Assembly: GCA_902773455.1 (NCBI GenBank)
Contig: CACYEW010000170.1
Span: 1 to 19,621, forward strand
Source: an uncultured Ruminococcus sp.
Lineage (GTDB): Bacteria; Bacillota; Clostridia; Oscillospirales; CAG-272
Length of the DNA: 19,621 bases
Direction: 5' to 3'
The notes below the pieces were generated by a model. That model made no database searches. It was not told the origin of the DNA and saw nothing but the letters and a program-made list of their open reading frames with translations. The first letter of the stretch is position 1; each line of letters starts with the position of its first letter. A program made the translations under genes and the position numbers. Of this stretch, positions 1 to 7,952 are shown piece by piece.

Positions 1-548
1 ACGACGTCGCTGTGGCAGACGTCGCACTTGCCGCCCTGCGAATCCTCGTTTGACAAAACGACCTTGCAGTGCGGGCAGTAGTTGACGAGAGTTTTTGCGC
101 GGAAAACGAGTCCGTGCTCGAACATCTTGAGGAATATCCACTGCGTCCACTTGTAATAATCGGGCAGAGAAGTGGATATCTCGCGGGTCCAGTCAAAGCC
201 GAAGCCGATCTTCTTCATCTGATCCTTGAAATGCTCGACGTTCTTCGTCGTGATTATATGCGGATGAGTGTTCGTCTTTATCGCATAGTTTTCCGCAGGC
301 AGACCGAACGAATCGAAGCCCATCGGGAAAAGTACGTTATAGCCCTCCATGCGGCGCTTGTGGCACACCACGTCAAGACCGGAATAAGCCTTTATGTGGC
401 CTACGTGCATGCCGGCGCCCGACGGGTACGGAAATTCGACGAGCGCGTAGAATTTCGGTTTATCGGAAATATCCTCGGCGTGGAAAACGCCTTTGTCTTC
501 CCATATTTTCTGCCATTTCGGTTCAATGGCTTTATAGTCGTATTTCAA
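1..548 (-). CDS. leuS: Leucine--tRNA ligase, N-terminal part (runs off left edge)
   Basis: Cytoplasmic class I synthetase that charges tRNA-Leu with leucine. The first 182 residues are present. They begin MKYDYKAIEPKWQ, the usual LeuRS opening, followed by the class I ATP-binding motif HVGH at residues 48-51 inside PYPSGAGMHVGH, then FDSFGLPAENYA and a Cys-x2-Cys...Cys-x2-Cys zinc knuckle (YCPHC...CDVCH) near the truncation. I place the start at a TTG codon (548-546): an AGAAGG ribosome-binding site lies 8 nt upstream and the family N-terminus begins exactly there. An in-frame GTG at 557 overlaps the Shine-Dalgarno, and the nearby ATG (553) opens only a two-codon frame. The gene starts 1 nt after the rsfS stop, so it is probably translationally coupled as the last visible gene of the dapA operon. 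No T-box precedes it. Identity is very secure; the start is an inference. Confidence 0.96.
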   Translation of the reverse strand, partial: MKYDYKAIEPKWQKIWEDKGVFHAEDISDKPKFYALVEFPYPSGAGMHVGHIKAYSGLDVVCHKRRMEGYNVLFPMGFDSFGLPAENYAIKTNTHPHIITTKNVEHFKDQMKKIGFGFDWTREISTSLPDYYKWTQWIFLKMFEHGLVFRAKTLVNYCPHCKVVLSNEDSQGGKCDVCHSDV

Positions 549-549
549 T

Positions 550-927
550 TCATTCACCTTCTTTTACTTTTGACGCGTCTGTCCAGAGCTTGTCGAGTTT
601 ATAAAATTCTCTCGCCGTTTTCGTGAAAACGTGGAGTATCACCGTGTTGAAGTCGAGAACTATCCAGTCTCCGCCCGCGGCTCCGTCCACGCGAGTGGGC
701 GATACGCCGCATTCGGTCAGCTTGACCTCCGCCTCGTCTGCAAGAGCCTTGACCTGCGTGGCCGAAGTTGCGGAGCAGATGACGAAATAATCCGCAACCG
801 ACGTTTTTTTGCCTACCTCAAGAAGCTGTACGTTCGCCGCGAGCTTGTCTTCAAGCACTTCGATTATCTTGTCGGCGATCTGCTTCGGTTCGGCTTCGCT
901 CAGATTTGTTTTGATGATGTCTGTCAT
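550..927 (-). CDS. rsfS: Ribosomal silencing factor RsfS
   Basis: Protein of the RsfS/Iojap/DUF143 family. The family binds ribosomal protein L14 on the large subunit, blocks subunit joining when nutrients run low and helps 50S maturation. Of its 125 residues, the diagnostic stretches are VADYFVICSATSATQVKALAD, shortened here to its core ADYFVICSATSATQV, then GDWIVLDFNTVILHVF and REFYKLDKLW, in the normal order and spacing. The ATG at 927 is preferred because GGAG lies 6 nt upstream; an in-frame ATG 21 nt earlier (948) has no ribosome-binding site. It lies 30 nt after yqeK and 1 nt before leuS, which fits the common Firmicutes order yqeK-rsfS. Confidence 0.95.
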   Translation of the reverse strand: MTDIIKTNLSEAEPKQIADKIIEVLEDKLAANVQLLEVGKKTSVADYFVICSATSATQVKALADEAEVKLTECGVSPTRVDGAAGGDWIVLDFNTVILHVFTKTAREFYKLDKLWTDASKVKEGE

Positions 928-957
928 AATTTTCTCCGTTCTCCGCATACGCGGCTG

Positions 958-1548
958 TTAATTGTAAGCAATGTTTTTTAATTTTTCGTAGGTTTGTATT
1001 GTCAGCGGGTGTATCGGGTGACCTTTTGACTCGAGCAGATCGAGCGTCCTTTTGCAGCATTTCGCCGCGGTTACGTCTATAAGACGCAGATCGGTCCGCC
1101 GTTCGGTGAAATACCGCCGCAGAAGCACGCAGCTGTGATGTTCGCGCAAAGGTTCGATATAGTCGGATATGAAGATTATCTTTTCGCAAAGCGTCATATC
1201 GGGCGATCCCGTGCAGTGATAACGTATCATACCGAAAACGCGGTCGTTTATGCCGAAAAGCTCTCTTGCAAGATACGCTCCGGCGAGCTGATGCAGAGTC
1301 GATCTGCATATAAGATCTTCGTTTGAAAGCTTCTGATGCTTTTCGATCAGTTTTATCTGCTCGTCCTTAGGCAGCTCCTTCGCTATGTCGTGGCAAAGCC
1401 CCGCCGTATATAATTCTTTTACGTCCCGATCCGGCAGGCCGAGATCCTCGCCGATCTTTTTTGCCGTTTCGGCGACCGATACCGAGTGGCTGTAACGCTG
1501 TTTTGACAGGTTTTTATTTATATAACCGAGAATTATTTCGTCGCTCAC
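958..1548 (-). CDS. yqeK: HD-domain bis(5'-nucleosyl)-tetraphosphatase, YqeK family
   Basis: HD-superfamily hydrolase of 196 residues. Family members split diadenosine tetraphosphate symmetrically into two ADP, clearing an alarmone and by-product of tRNA charging. The metal-binding set is complete: His21 in RYSHS, His53-Asp54 in LCHDIAKEL, His86 in LHQLAG, His111 in RYHCTG and Asp129 in FISDYIEP. The start is GTG at 1548, whose GTGA overlaps the TGA stop of yhbY (4-nt overlap); AGGA lies about 10 nt upstream. In most Firmicutes nadD (nicotinate-nucleotide adenylyltransferase) lies directly before yqeK. Here yhbY takes that place and there is no room for nadD. Family assignment is strong; the Ap4A activity is from family knowledge. 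Confidence 0.93.
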   Translation of the reverse strand: MSDEIILGYINKNLSKQRYSHSVSVAETAKKIGEDLGLPDRDVKELYTAGLCHDIAKELPKDEQIKLIEKHQKLSNEDLICRSTLHQLAGAYLARELFGINDRVFGMIRYHCTGSPDMTLCEKIIFISDYIEPLREHHSCVLLRRYFTERRTDLRLIDVTAAKCCKRTLDLLESKGHPIHPLTIQTYEKLKNIAYN

Positions 1549-1847
1549 GGCAGTATTATCCTGTTCTCGTATCTTTTTTTATCGGTCGTCATACGGTAAA
1601 GCACGAATCTGTTTCCGATAACTATCACCACGTCGGACGAAGTGGCTTCGGCGATCCGGTCCGCGGCTTCTCTTGCGGTGTACTGAGAATTGTCGAGTAC
1701 GGAGATCTTTACGAGCTCCCTCGCCGTAAGCGCGTCCGATATCTGCTTTATCATATTGTCGGATATCTCGTTTTTGCCGATCTGGAATATCGGCTGTACG
1801 TTCTGTGCGAGATTTTTAAGGTATGCTCTCTGTTTTGAGGTCAGCAT
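1545..1847 (-). CDS. yhbY: YhbY-type CRM-domain RNA-binding protein
   Basis: A single CRM (chloroplast RNA splicing and ribosome maturation) domain of 100 residues, the usual size for YhbY, which associates with pre-50S particles. It opens MLTSKQRAYLKNLAQNVQPI and has the helix DALTARELVKISVL and the C-terminal strand VIVIGNRFVLYR. The RNA-contact loop is normally G-K-x-G; here it reads QIGKNEIS, so the second glycine is replaced by glutamate. AAGGAG lies 8 nt before the ATG at 1847. The start overlaps the rdgB stop by 7 nt and the stop overlaps the yqeK GTG by 4 nt, so all three are probably coupled. Confidence 0.93.
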   Translation of the reverse strand: MLTSKQRAYLKNLAQNVQPIFQIGKNEISDNMIKQISDALTARELVKISVLDNSQYTAREAADRIAEATSSDVVIVIGNRFVLYRMTTDKKRYENRIILP

Positions 1848-2437
1848 TTCAAAAGCTCCTTTTTAAGCAGCGGGCAGAAGGCGGCAAGCGCCTTCGCTCT
1901 GTGCGAAATCCTGTTTTTTTCTTCGGCGCCGATCTCGGCAAACGAAGCGTGAAGCGGCGGATAATAAAACACGGGATCGTAGCCGAAGCCCGACACTCCT
2001 CTTCTTTCGCGAAGTATCAGCCCCTCCGCCTCGCCTCTTGCCCTGATTATCCGTCCGTCGGGGAACGCCGCGGTCATCACGCAGACGAATCTCGCCGTGC
2101 GCTTCTCATCCGGAACGCCGCGAAGCTCGTATAACAGCCTGTCGATGTTTTCTTCGTCGCCTTTGCCGGAGTATCTTGCCGAATAAACGCCGGGCGCTCC
2201 GCCGAGCGCGTCCACGCAGAGCCCCGAATCGTCGGCTATGCCTATATATCCGAGCGAGGCGGGTACGGACGCCTTTATCTTTGAATTCTCTTCAAAGGTC
2301 GAGCCGTTTTCCTCGATATCGCCCGTAAATCCGATATCCGATAAAAGAAGCAGCTCGTTACCCGGCAGATCTTCTTTCATTATCGCAAGAAGCTCCGCGA
2401 GTTTTCTTTTGTTGTTTGACGCAAGTACGGTCTTCAT
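1841..2437 (-). CDS. rdgB: XTP/dITP diphosphohydrolase (RdgB/HAM1 family)
   Basis: House-cleaning pyrophosphatase that hydrolyses non-canonical purine triphosphates (dITP, XTP, ITP) to the monophosphate and so keeps deaminated purines out of DNA and RNA. The 198 residues show every family block in order: the N-terminal SNNKRKLAEL nucleotide-binding motif, STFEENSKIKA, the metal site ADDSGLCVDALGGAPGVYSA, ARFVCVMTAAFP, GFGYDPVF, and the C-terminal SHRAKAL. The ATG at 2437 overlaps the ftsY TGA in an ATGA junction, with AGAGG about 10 nt upstream. The 3' end overlaps yhbY. No anomalies seen. Confidence 0.96.
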   Translation of the reverse strand: MKTVLASNNKRKLAELLAIMKEDLPGNELLLLSDIGFTGDIEENGSTFEENSKIKASVPASLGYIGIADDSGLCVDALGGAPGVYSARYSGKGDEENIDRLLYELRGVPDEKRTARFVCVMTAAFPDGRIIRARGEAEGLILRERRGVSGFGYDPVFYYPPLHASFAEIGAEEKNRISHRAKALAAFCPLLKKELLKC

Positions 2438-3339
2438 TCGAACAGCGCCTCTATGAAATCGGCGGCGACGAAGGGCTGCATATCGTCTTTCTTTTCGCCC
2501 ACGCCGATGAATTTTACGGGTATACCGAGCTCGTCCTTGACGGATATCACTATGCCGCCTTTCGCGGTACCGTCGAGCTTCGTGAGAACGAGTCCCGTGA
2601 TCTTCGCGGTGTTGGAGAATTCCTTCGCCTGAATGACGGCGTTCTGACCGGTCGTCGCGTCGAGCACGAGAAGAGTCTCTCTCGCCGCGGAGGGAAGCTC
2701 GCGGCTTATAACGCGGTCGATCTTGGAAAGCTCGTCCATAAGATTCTTTTTGTTGTGCAGTCTTCCCGCGGTGTCGATTATCAGCACGTCCGCTCCTCTC
2801 GCTTTGGAGGCGGCGATCGCGTCGAAAACCACCGAAGCCGGATCGGAGCCTTCGTCGTGGCGTATCATATCAACGCCGATCCGCTCCGCCCAGATGCCGA
2901 GCTGATCCGCCGCGGCGGCGCGGAACGTGTCGGCGGCTGCCAGAACGACCTTTTTGCCCTCGCCTTTGAGATACGAGGCGATCTTCGCGATCGAGGTCGT
3001 CTTGCCCACGCCGTTCACGCCGATGACGAGTATGACGGAAGGTTTGGTCGAAAGATCGAGCGGTTCGCCGTCGTCTATCATCGAGGCGATTATCTCTTTC
3101 AGCGCGTTATATACGTCTTCGCTTTCGGTAAGACGGTTTTCTTTTATCTTGAATCTGAGCGAGTCTATTATCTTTTCCGTCGTTTCAACGCCGACGTCGG
3201 CGGTTATCAGTATCTCCTCAAGCTCGTCGAGCATATCCTCGTCGACTTTGCGCATCGAAATGAAGAGGTTTCTTATCCTGCCGAAGAGCGCGTTTTTTGT
3301 CTTTGAAAGACCTTGTTTGAGTTTTTCGAAAAATCCCAT
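2434..3339 (-). CDS. ftsY: Signal recognition particle receptor FtsY
   Basis: SRP GTPase that receives the Ffh-ribosome-nascent chain complex at the membrane and hands it to SecYEG. At 301 residues it is the short clostridial form without the long acidic A domain. The first ~27 residues (MGFFEKLKQGLSKTKNALFG onward) form a basic amphipathic helix that probably contacts lipid. The helical N domain follows (to ~residue 95), then the G domain with P-loop GVNGVGKTTS at 107-116, DTFRAAAADQL at 137-147, DTAGR at 189-193 and the guanine motif TKLD at 253-256. The ATG at 3339 has AAGGAG 6 nt upstream. It starts 10 nt after smc, in the common smc-ftsY pairing. Neither ylxM nor ffh follows. Confidence 0.97.
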   Translation of the reverse strand: MGFFEKLKQGLSKTKNALFGRIRNLFISMRKVDEDMLDELEEILITADVGVETTEKIIDSLRFKIKENRLTESEDVYNALKEIIASMIDDGEPLDLSTKPSVILVIGVNGVGKTTSIAKIASYLKGEGKKVVLAAADTFRAAAADQLGIWAERIGVDMIRHDEGSDPASVVFDAIAASKARGADVLIIDTAGRLHNKKNLMDELSKIDRVISRELPSAARETLLVLDATTGQNAVIQAKEFSNTAKITGLVLTKLDGTAKGGIVISVKDELGIPVKFIGVGEKKDDMQPFVAADFIEALFE

Positions 3340-3349
3340 CGTATTCTCC

Positions 3350-6300
3350 TTAATCGAGTTTGCCTATCTTCTGTTCTATTTCCGAAATGTCGAGCGAGAG
3401 CACTTTCGAAATGCCCTTGACCGGCATCGTTATGCCGTACATCTTCTCGGCGACCTCCATCGTGCCGCGGCGGTGCGTTATGAGGATGAACTGCGTACTG
3501 TCCTGCGTTTCCTGCACGTAACGCGCGAAGCGGTCGACGTTCACGTCGTCGAGAGCCGCCTCTATCTCGTCGAGCATTATGAACGGAGTCGGGTTGACTT
3601 CCAGCAGGGCGAGATATATCGCGATCGCGACGAACGACTGCTCGCCGCCCGATAAAAGCGAAAGGCTCTTTATTATTTTTCCCGGAGGGGCGACGTTTAT
3701 GTCTATGCCCGATTCGAGAACGTTATCCGGCTCGCGAAGCACGAGCTCCGCCGTGCCGCCTCCGAACAGACGTCTGAAGACCTGCCCGAAATGCTCGTTG
3801 ATGCTCTCGAACGCCGCCTCGAAGCTCTGCTTCATCTCGCGGTCGAGCCTCTCGGAGATCTCGTTCAGCTCCGCTTCGGATTTTGAGAGGTCTTCTATGT
3901 TTGCCGAAAGCTCGTCGTGGCGTTTCTTGACCTCGGCGTATTCTTCGATCGCGTTGACGTTCACGCTTCCGAGGGCGCGGAGCTTGTTTTTCAGCTCCGT
4001 CTGCCGCTTGTAAAGGGACGGACGCGTCTGTTCGTTTACCTCGGGGCAGGCGTATTCAACGAATTTTTCCTTCGCCTCGACGTACGAAAGCCCGTAGTTT
4101 TCTTCAAGCACGCCCTTGAGCTTTTCACGCTCGGCTTCGGCGTTTTCAAGCTTCGATTCGGCTTGTATCTTCTTTTCGGTGAGCTGCTGCTTTTTATCGT
4201 TTTTCTCGATCTCGTCGCGCCTGGACTGCGTATATTTCGCCTCGGCTTTTTCCGCCTCGGCGGAGAGGGTCGCGATCCTGCCGGTCAGCTCTTTTATCTT
4301 TTCGTCGTAAGCGCTTATGTCGGTCGTGACCGCGGTGGTCTTTGTCTGCGTTTCATCGAGGCGCGCCTTCTGGCGGTTTATCGCCGCGGCGATATCGCTC
4401 TGCGCCGCGATAAGCTCCTCGCAGGCGGCTTTCGCCTCGTCGTAAAGCGTTTCGGCGGCGGAGAGGTCGCGTTCGTTTTCGGCGGCGGATATCCGCGCCG
4501 CTTCAAGCTCGGCGCGAAGCCTCTGCTGTTCTTCCGACGCTTCGTCCATAAGCGAATCGAGCTCGGCTGCTCTGTCTTTGCTTTCTTTGATCTTTTCCGA
4601 AAGCTCGGCGCGCTTCTTTTCGTCTTCCTCGCGCTCTTTTCTGCGCGCCTCTGCAAGCTCCGCAACGCCGTTTATCTCGGCGTTTACGCCGTCAAACCGC
4701 AGATTTGCCTCGTCGAGCTTCGCCCGGACGACCATTACGGACGCCTTCGCTTCGTTAGCGAGCGCGGCGAGTATGCCCTCCTCGGCGTCGCAGCGATCCT
4801 TCTGCTCCTTCAGCTCCGCCAGCTCTGCGGATAACGCTTCAATGGTTTTTGCCGCCCCGTCGGATTGCTTTTTGTATTTTTCTTTGAGTTTGTTCTGCTC
4901 TTCGATCTCGCGCGATCTTGAAAGGATACCGCTGTCTCTCACGCCGGAGCCGCCCGTGAAAGAGCCGCCCGCGTTGATCTGCTGACCGTCGAGAGTGACG
5001 ATCCTGATCTTGTACCCGAATTTTCTCGCGCAGATAACGGCGTTGTCGATATTGTCGAACACGACCGTTCTGCCGAGCAGGCTGTCGCGAATGTCGGTAA
5101 ATTTCGCTTCGCACTTCACAAGCTCCGAAGCCACGCCCTCAAATCCGGCGCATACCTTGAGCTCGTTCACGTTCTGGGACAGATACGCCGGCCTGACCGT
5201 CGCCACGGGCAAAAACGTCGCCCGTCCGGCTCCGGCGGCTTTCAGCGCGTACATCGCGGCTTTTGCCGCCGCCTCGTCTTCGACCACTACGTTCTGCAAA
5301 GCCGAACCGAGAGCGCATTCGATCGCCGTGGTGTATTTTTCGGGAACGGATATTATCTGCGACACGGGCGCGTAGATCTTGCCGCGTATGCCGCCCTTTT
5401 TGTATTCGTCCATAACGAAACGCGTCGCGCGGGAATAGCCTTCGAAAAGCTCCTCCATGCGTTTCAGCGTTTCGGCTTTACGCTCCGCCACCTGATACGC
5501 TACCTCGGCGCCGTCGCGTTCCGATCTCGCCGTTTGCAGTTTTTCTTCGAGTTTTCCGATCTTTTCCTTTGCAAGCTCCGATCTTTCTTCGGCTTCTTTG
5601 AGCTTCTCTTCATACGCCTGTTCCGTCTTCAGCGCGGAGTCAAGCTCTTTTGTCAGCGTTTCGATCACGCCGCTCTGTATCTGAAGCTGTTCGGAAAGCC
5701 CGGCGTTCTTCTCCGCGTCGTTTTTATCGGAGGTATCCGTCACGGTGAGCTTTATTCTGAGATCTATCTCCTCGGCTTCGAGATCTTTTATCTGTTCGGA
5801 AAGGAGCGATATCTGATCGGCGAGAAAGTCGATCTTTTCGCATACCGACTTGAAAGCCTTTTCTTTTTCGTCGAGCTCCGCCGAGCGTTTTGCACGTATG
5901 TTTTTGCAGGAAATGAGCGCGTTTTCTTTTTCGAGAGCGCGTTTTTTCGCTTCCGAAAGCTGCTCGGCGACCGTTTCGGCTCTCGTGTGCAGTTCCGTTA
6001 TCTTTTCGCGCAGATGGGAGGCTTCAGCCGTGGCGAAAGCCGCTTTGTTCGAGGCTTCGGCGCGTTCGTTCTGCGTATTTGAAAGCTCGGTGTTGCATTT
6101 TTCGGTCTCGTGCTTGATATTCTGCAAAAGATCGAAGCATTCGCCCGTCTGCGCCGTCAGCCTTTCAGCCTCCGCCTCCGTCGCTTCGAGTTCGTTCGCG
6201 TAGATCTCGTACGTGCCGCGAAGAGACGCGATGCGTTCCGTCAGCTCCGACATGTCGTAAAGCCACAGAGCCACGTCGAGACGGCGCTTCTCTTCATAAA

Positions 6301-6955
6301 TATCCATATAGCGCTTCGCCTTTTCGGACTCGCGTTCGAGCGGACCGATGCGCGAGGCAAGCTCCGCGTTGATGTCGTTTAACCGCGTGAGGTTTTCTCT
6401 CGTTACGGCGAGTTTTTTCTGCGCTTCGTTTTTGGAGAATTTGTATTTGGATATACCCGCCGCCTCTTCGAAAACGGCGCGTCTGTCTTCGCTTTTCTGC
6501 GATACTATATCGGCTATCTTGCCCTGACCTATGACGGAGTAGCCGCCTTTGCCGATACCGGTGTTCATGAACAGCGCGTTTATGTCTTTCAGACGGCAGC
6601 TTTTGCCGTTGATCGCGTATTCGCTGTCGCCGCCGCGGAAATAGCGGCGCGTCACCGTCACCTCGTCGTAATCGATCGGTATGCGTTCGCCCGACGAGTT
6701 GTCGAGAGTAAGAGATACCTGGGCGAAGCTGCTCGGCTTTCTCGTCTCGCTTCCGCCGAAAATTATATCCTCCATTTTCGCACCGCGGATGTTTCGGGAC
6801 GAGCCTTCGCCGAGGACCCAGCGCATCGCGTCGGCGATATTGGATTTTCCGCTTCCGTTCGGTCCGATTATGACCGTTATACCCTCTTTGAACGTGAGCG
6901 TCGTTTTTTCGGGAAACGACTTGAAACCCTGCAATTCAATAGACTTTAAGTACAT
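3350..6955 (-). CDS. smc: Chromosome partition protein SMC
   Basis: SMC ATPase, core of the SMC-ScpAB condensin that loads at parS/ParB and extrudes DNA loops to resolve sister chromosomes. At 1201 residues it is full length. The N-terminal head has Walker A GPNGSGKSN at 31-39. A long coiled coil rich in Glu, Lys, Ala and Leu leads to the hinge (~510-670, containing GAGRATFLP and a Gly-rich end NAGGSFTGGSG). A second coil returns to the C-terminal head with signature LSGGEQSFVAIAIYLALL (~1100) and Walker B FIMLDEIEAALDD (~1125). I use the ATG at 6955, giving MYLKSIELQGFKSF, the classic family start. An upstream in-frame ATG (7000) would add 15 residues that run back into the preceding gene. 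Only 1 nt separates it from the radical SAM stop; its own ribosome-binding site is weak, suggesting coupling. Confidence 0.98.
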   Translation of the reverse strand: MYLKSIELQGFKSFPEKTTLTFKEGITVIIGPNGSGKSNIADAMRWVLGEGSSRNIRGAKMEDIIFGGSETRKPSSFAQVSLTLDNSSGERIPIDYDEVTVTRRYFRGGDSEYAINGKSCRLKDINALFMNTGIGKGGYSVIGQGKIADIVSQKSEDRRAVFEEAAGISKYKFSKNEAQKKLAVTRENLTRLNDINAELASRIGPLERESEKAKRYMDIYEEKRRLDVALWLYDMSELTERIASLRGTYEIYANELEATEAEAERLTAQTGECFDLLQNIKHETEKCNTELSNTQNERAEASNKAAFATAEASHLREKITELHTRAETVAEQLSEAKKRALEKENALISCKNIRAKRSAELDEKEKAFKSVCEKIDFLADQISLLSEQIKDLEAEEIDLRIKLTVTDTSDKNDAEKNAGLSEQLQIQSGVIETLTKELDSALKTEQAYEEKLKEAEERSELAKEKIGKLEEKLQTARSERDGAEVAYQVAERKAETLKRMEELFEGYSRATRFVMDEYKKGGIRGKIYAPVSQIISVPEKYTTAIECALGSALQNVVVEDEAAAKAAMYALKAAGAGRATFLPVATVRPAYLSQNVNELKVCAGFEGVASELVKCEAKFTDIRDSLLGRTVVFDNIDNAVICARKFGYKIRIVTLDGQQINAGGSFTGGSGVRDSGILSRSREIEEQNKLKEKYKKQSDGAAKTIEALSAELAELKEQKDRCDAEEGILAALANEAKASVMVVRAKLDEANLRFDGVNAEINGVAELAEARRKEREEDEKKRAELSEKIKESKDRAAELDSLMDEASEEQQRLRAELEAARISAAENERDLSAAETLYDEAKAACEELIAAQSDIAAAINRQKARLDETQTKTTAVTTDISAYDEKIKELTGRIATLSAEAEKAEAKYTQSRRDEIEKNDKKQQLTEKKIQAESKLENAEAEREKLKGVLEENYGLSYVEAKEKFVEYACPEVNEQTRPSLYKRQTELKNKLRALGSVNVNAIEEYAEVKKRHDELSANIEDLSKSEAELNEISERLDREMKQSFEAAFESINEHFGQVFRRLFGGGTAELVLREPDNVLESGIDINVAPPGKIIKSLSLLSGGEQSFVAIAIYLALLEVNPTPFIMLDEIEAALDDVNVDRFARYVQETQDSTQFILITHRRGTMEVAEKMYGITMPVKGISKVLSLDISEIEQKIGKLD

Positions 6956-6956
6956 T

Positions 6957-7952
6957 TTAACCGACGATCTCCGCCGTGTAGGGCGGAAGGTCTCCTTCAA
7001 TGAATTTTATATCGGTAACGGCGGTTTCTTTGATCAGCCGTTCTTTGTTTGCTTTTTTATGACCGACGGCTTTCGATATATCGCCCTCCGGCACTCTTAC
7101 GGTGACCGCGCCCGAAAGCCCTTCGAGCAGAGGTCTTATCCTGCGGTAATAAATGAGCGATTCGCATTTTTCTCCGATCGCGTCGTCGTATCGGGCGGCG
7201 TAAACGAGACTGTCTCCGTGAAGCGACGTTTGCGACTGCAGACCTATGCGTATGGTCGGCACGCCGCGCGACACGAAAACCTCTTTCACGTCGGCGGTGC
7301 GGGCGATCAGCTCGTCTTCGTCGATAAGCTTATATTCGCCGCGGTATACCATTTCGCAAAGCTCGGTGTGCTTGAAAACGACGATCGGATATATCCTCGC
7401 CGCGTCGGCGTATTCACAGATATCGAGCGCGGTCTTTATCTCGGATTCCGGCGTCGCGCCGGGCAGACCGGTCATCATCTGACCTACCGCGGTAAAGCCG
7501 TTTTCTTTCAAAAGCTTCATCGCGTCGAGGCTCTGCTTCGCCGTATGACCTCTCCGGCAGAGCCGTAAAACTTCGTCGTCGGTCGACTGTACGCCGAGCT
7601 CGACCGTTTCAAGACCGTATTCTTTGAGTATTCCGAGTATCTCGCCGTCGATAAAGTCGGGGCGAGTGGAGCACCGCATCGCCGATACGGCGCCGGATTC
7701 GATATACGACCGCCCGAGTTTGAGCAGACTGATCATCAGATCGCGGTCGATGCCCGTGAACGAGCCGCCGAAAAAGGCTATCTCGTCCGCCTTGCCGGAC
7801 ATATGGGCAAGATAATAATCGATCGTATTTTTCGCGTTCTGCTCTTTGAAGCTCATACCGGTTATCTTGACCTGATCGCAGAAAACGCACTTGTGAGGGC
7901 ATCCGTAATGCGGTATGAACACCGGTACGGTCTTATGCTTCGCTTTCTTCAT
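6957..7952 (-). CDS. Elp3-like radical SAM protein
   Basis: Radical S-adenosylmethionine enzyme of 331 residues in the Elp3-like group. The iron-sulphur motif is Cys18-x3-Cys22-x2-Cys25 in GCPHKCVFCDQ. Other radical SAM landmarks follow: AFFGGSFTGID (the GGE-like strand), RCSTRPDFID, VELGVQSTDDEVL, RGHTAKQSLDAM and GQMMTGLPGATPESE. There is no C-terminal acetyltransferase domain as in true Elp3, so tRNA wobble-uridine modification cannot be assumed. Proteins of this type are commonly found between rnc and smc in Clostridia, but their substrate is not known to me. The ATG at 7952 overlaps the end of rnc by 20 nt; GGAG lies about 9 nt upstream. Confidence 0.88.
   Translation of the reverse strand: MKKAKHKTVPVFIPHYGCPHKCVFCDQVKITGMSFKEQNAKNTIDYYLAHMSGKADEIAFFGGSFTGIDRDLMISLLKLGRSYIESGAVSAMRCSTRPDFIDGEILGILKEYGLETVELGVQSTDDEVLRLCRRGHTAKQSLDAMKLLKENGFTAVGQMMTGLPGATPESEIKTALDICEYADAARIYPIVVFKHTELCEMVYRGEYKLIDEDELIARTADVKEVFVSRGVPTIRIGLQSQTSLHGDSLVYAARYDDAIGEKCESLIYYRRIRPLLEGLSGAVTVRVPEGDISKAVGHKKANKERLIKETAVTDIKFIEGDLPPYTAEIVG

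Noticed and set aside
2416..4834. Several 240-305 codon plus-strand frames opposite ftsY and smc
   Set aside because: All lie across genes with clear motifs and give low-complexity Phe/Arg/Ser-rich products typical of reverse-strand reading.
6956..7000. Upstream ATG (7000) that would lengthen SMC by 15 residues
   Set aside because: The extension lies inside the radical SAM gene and precedes the exact family N-terminus MYLKSIELQGFKSF.
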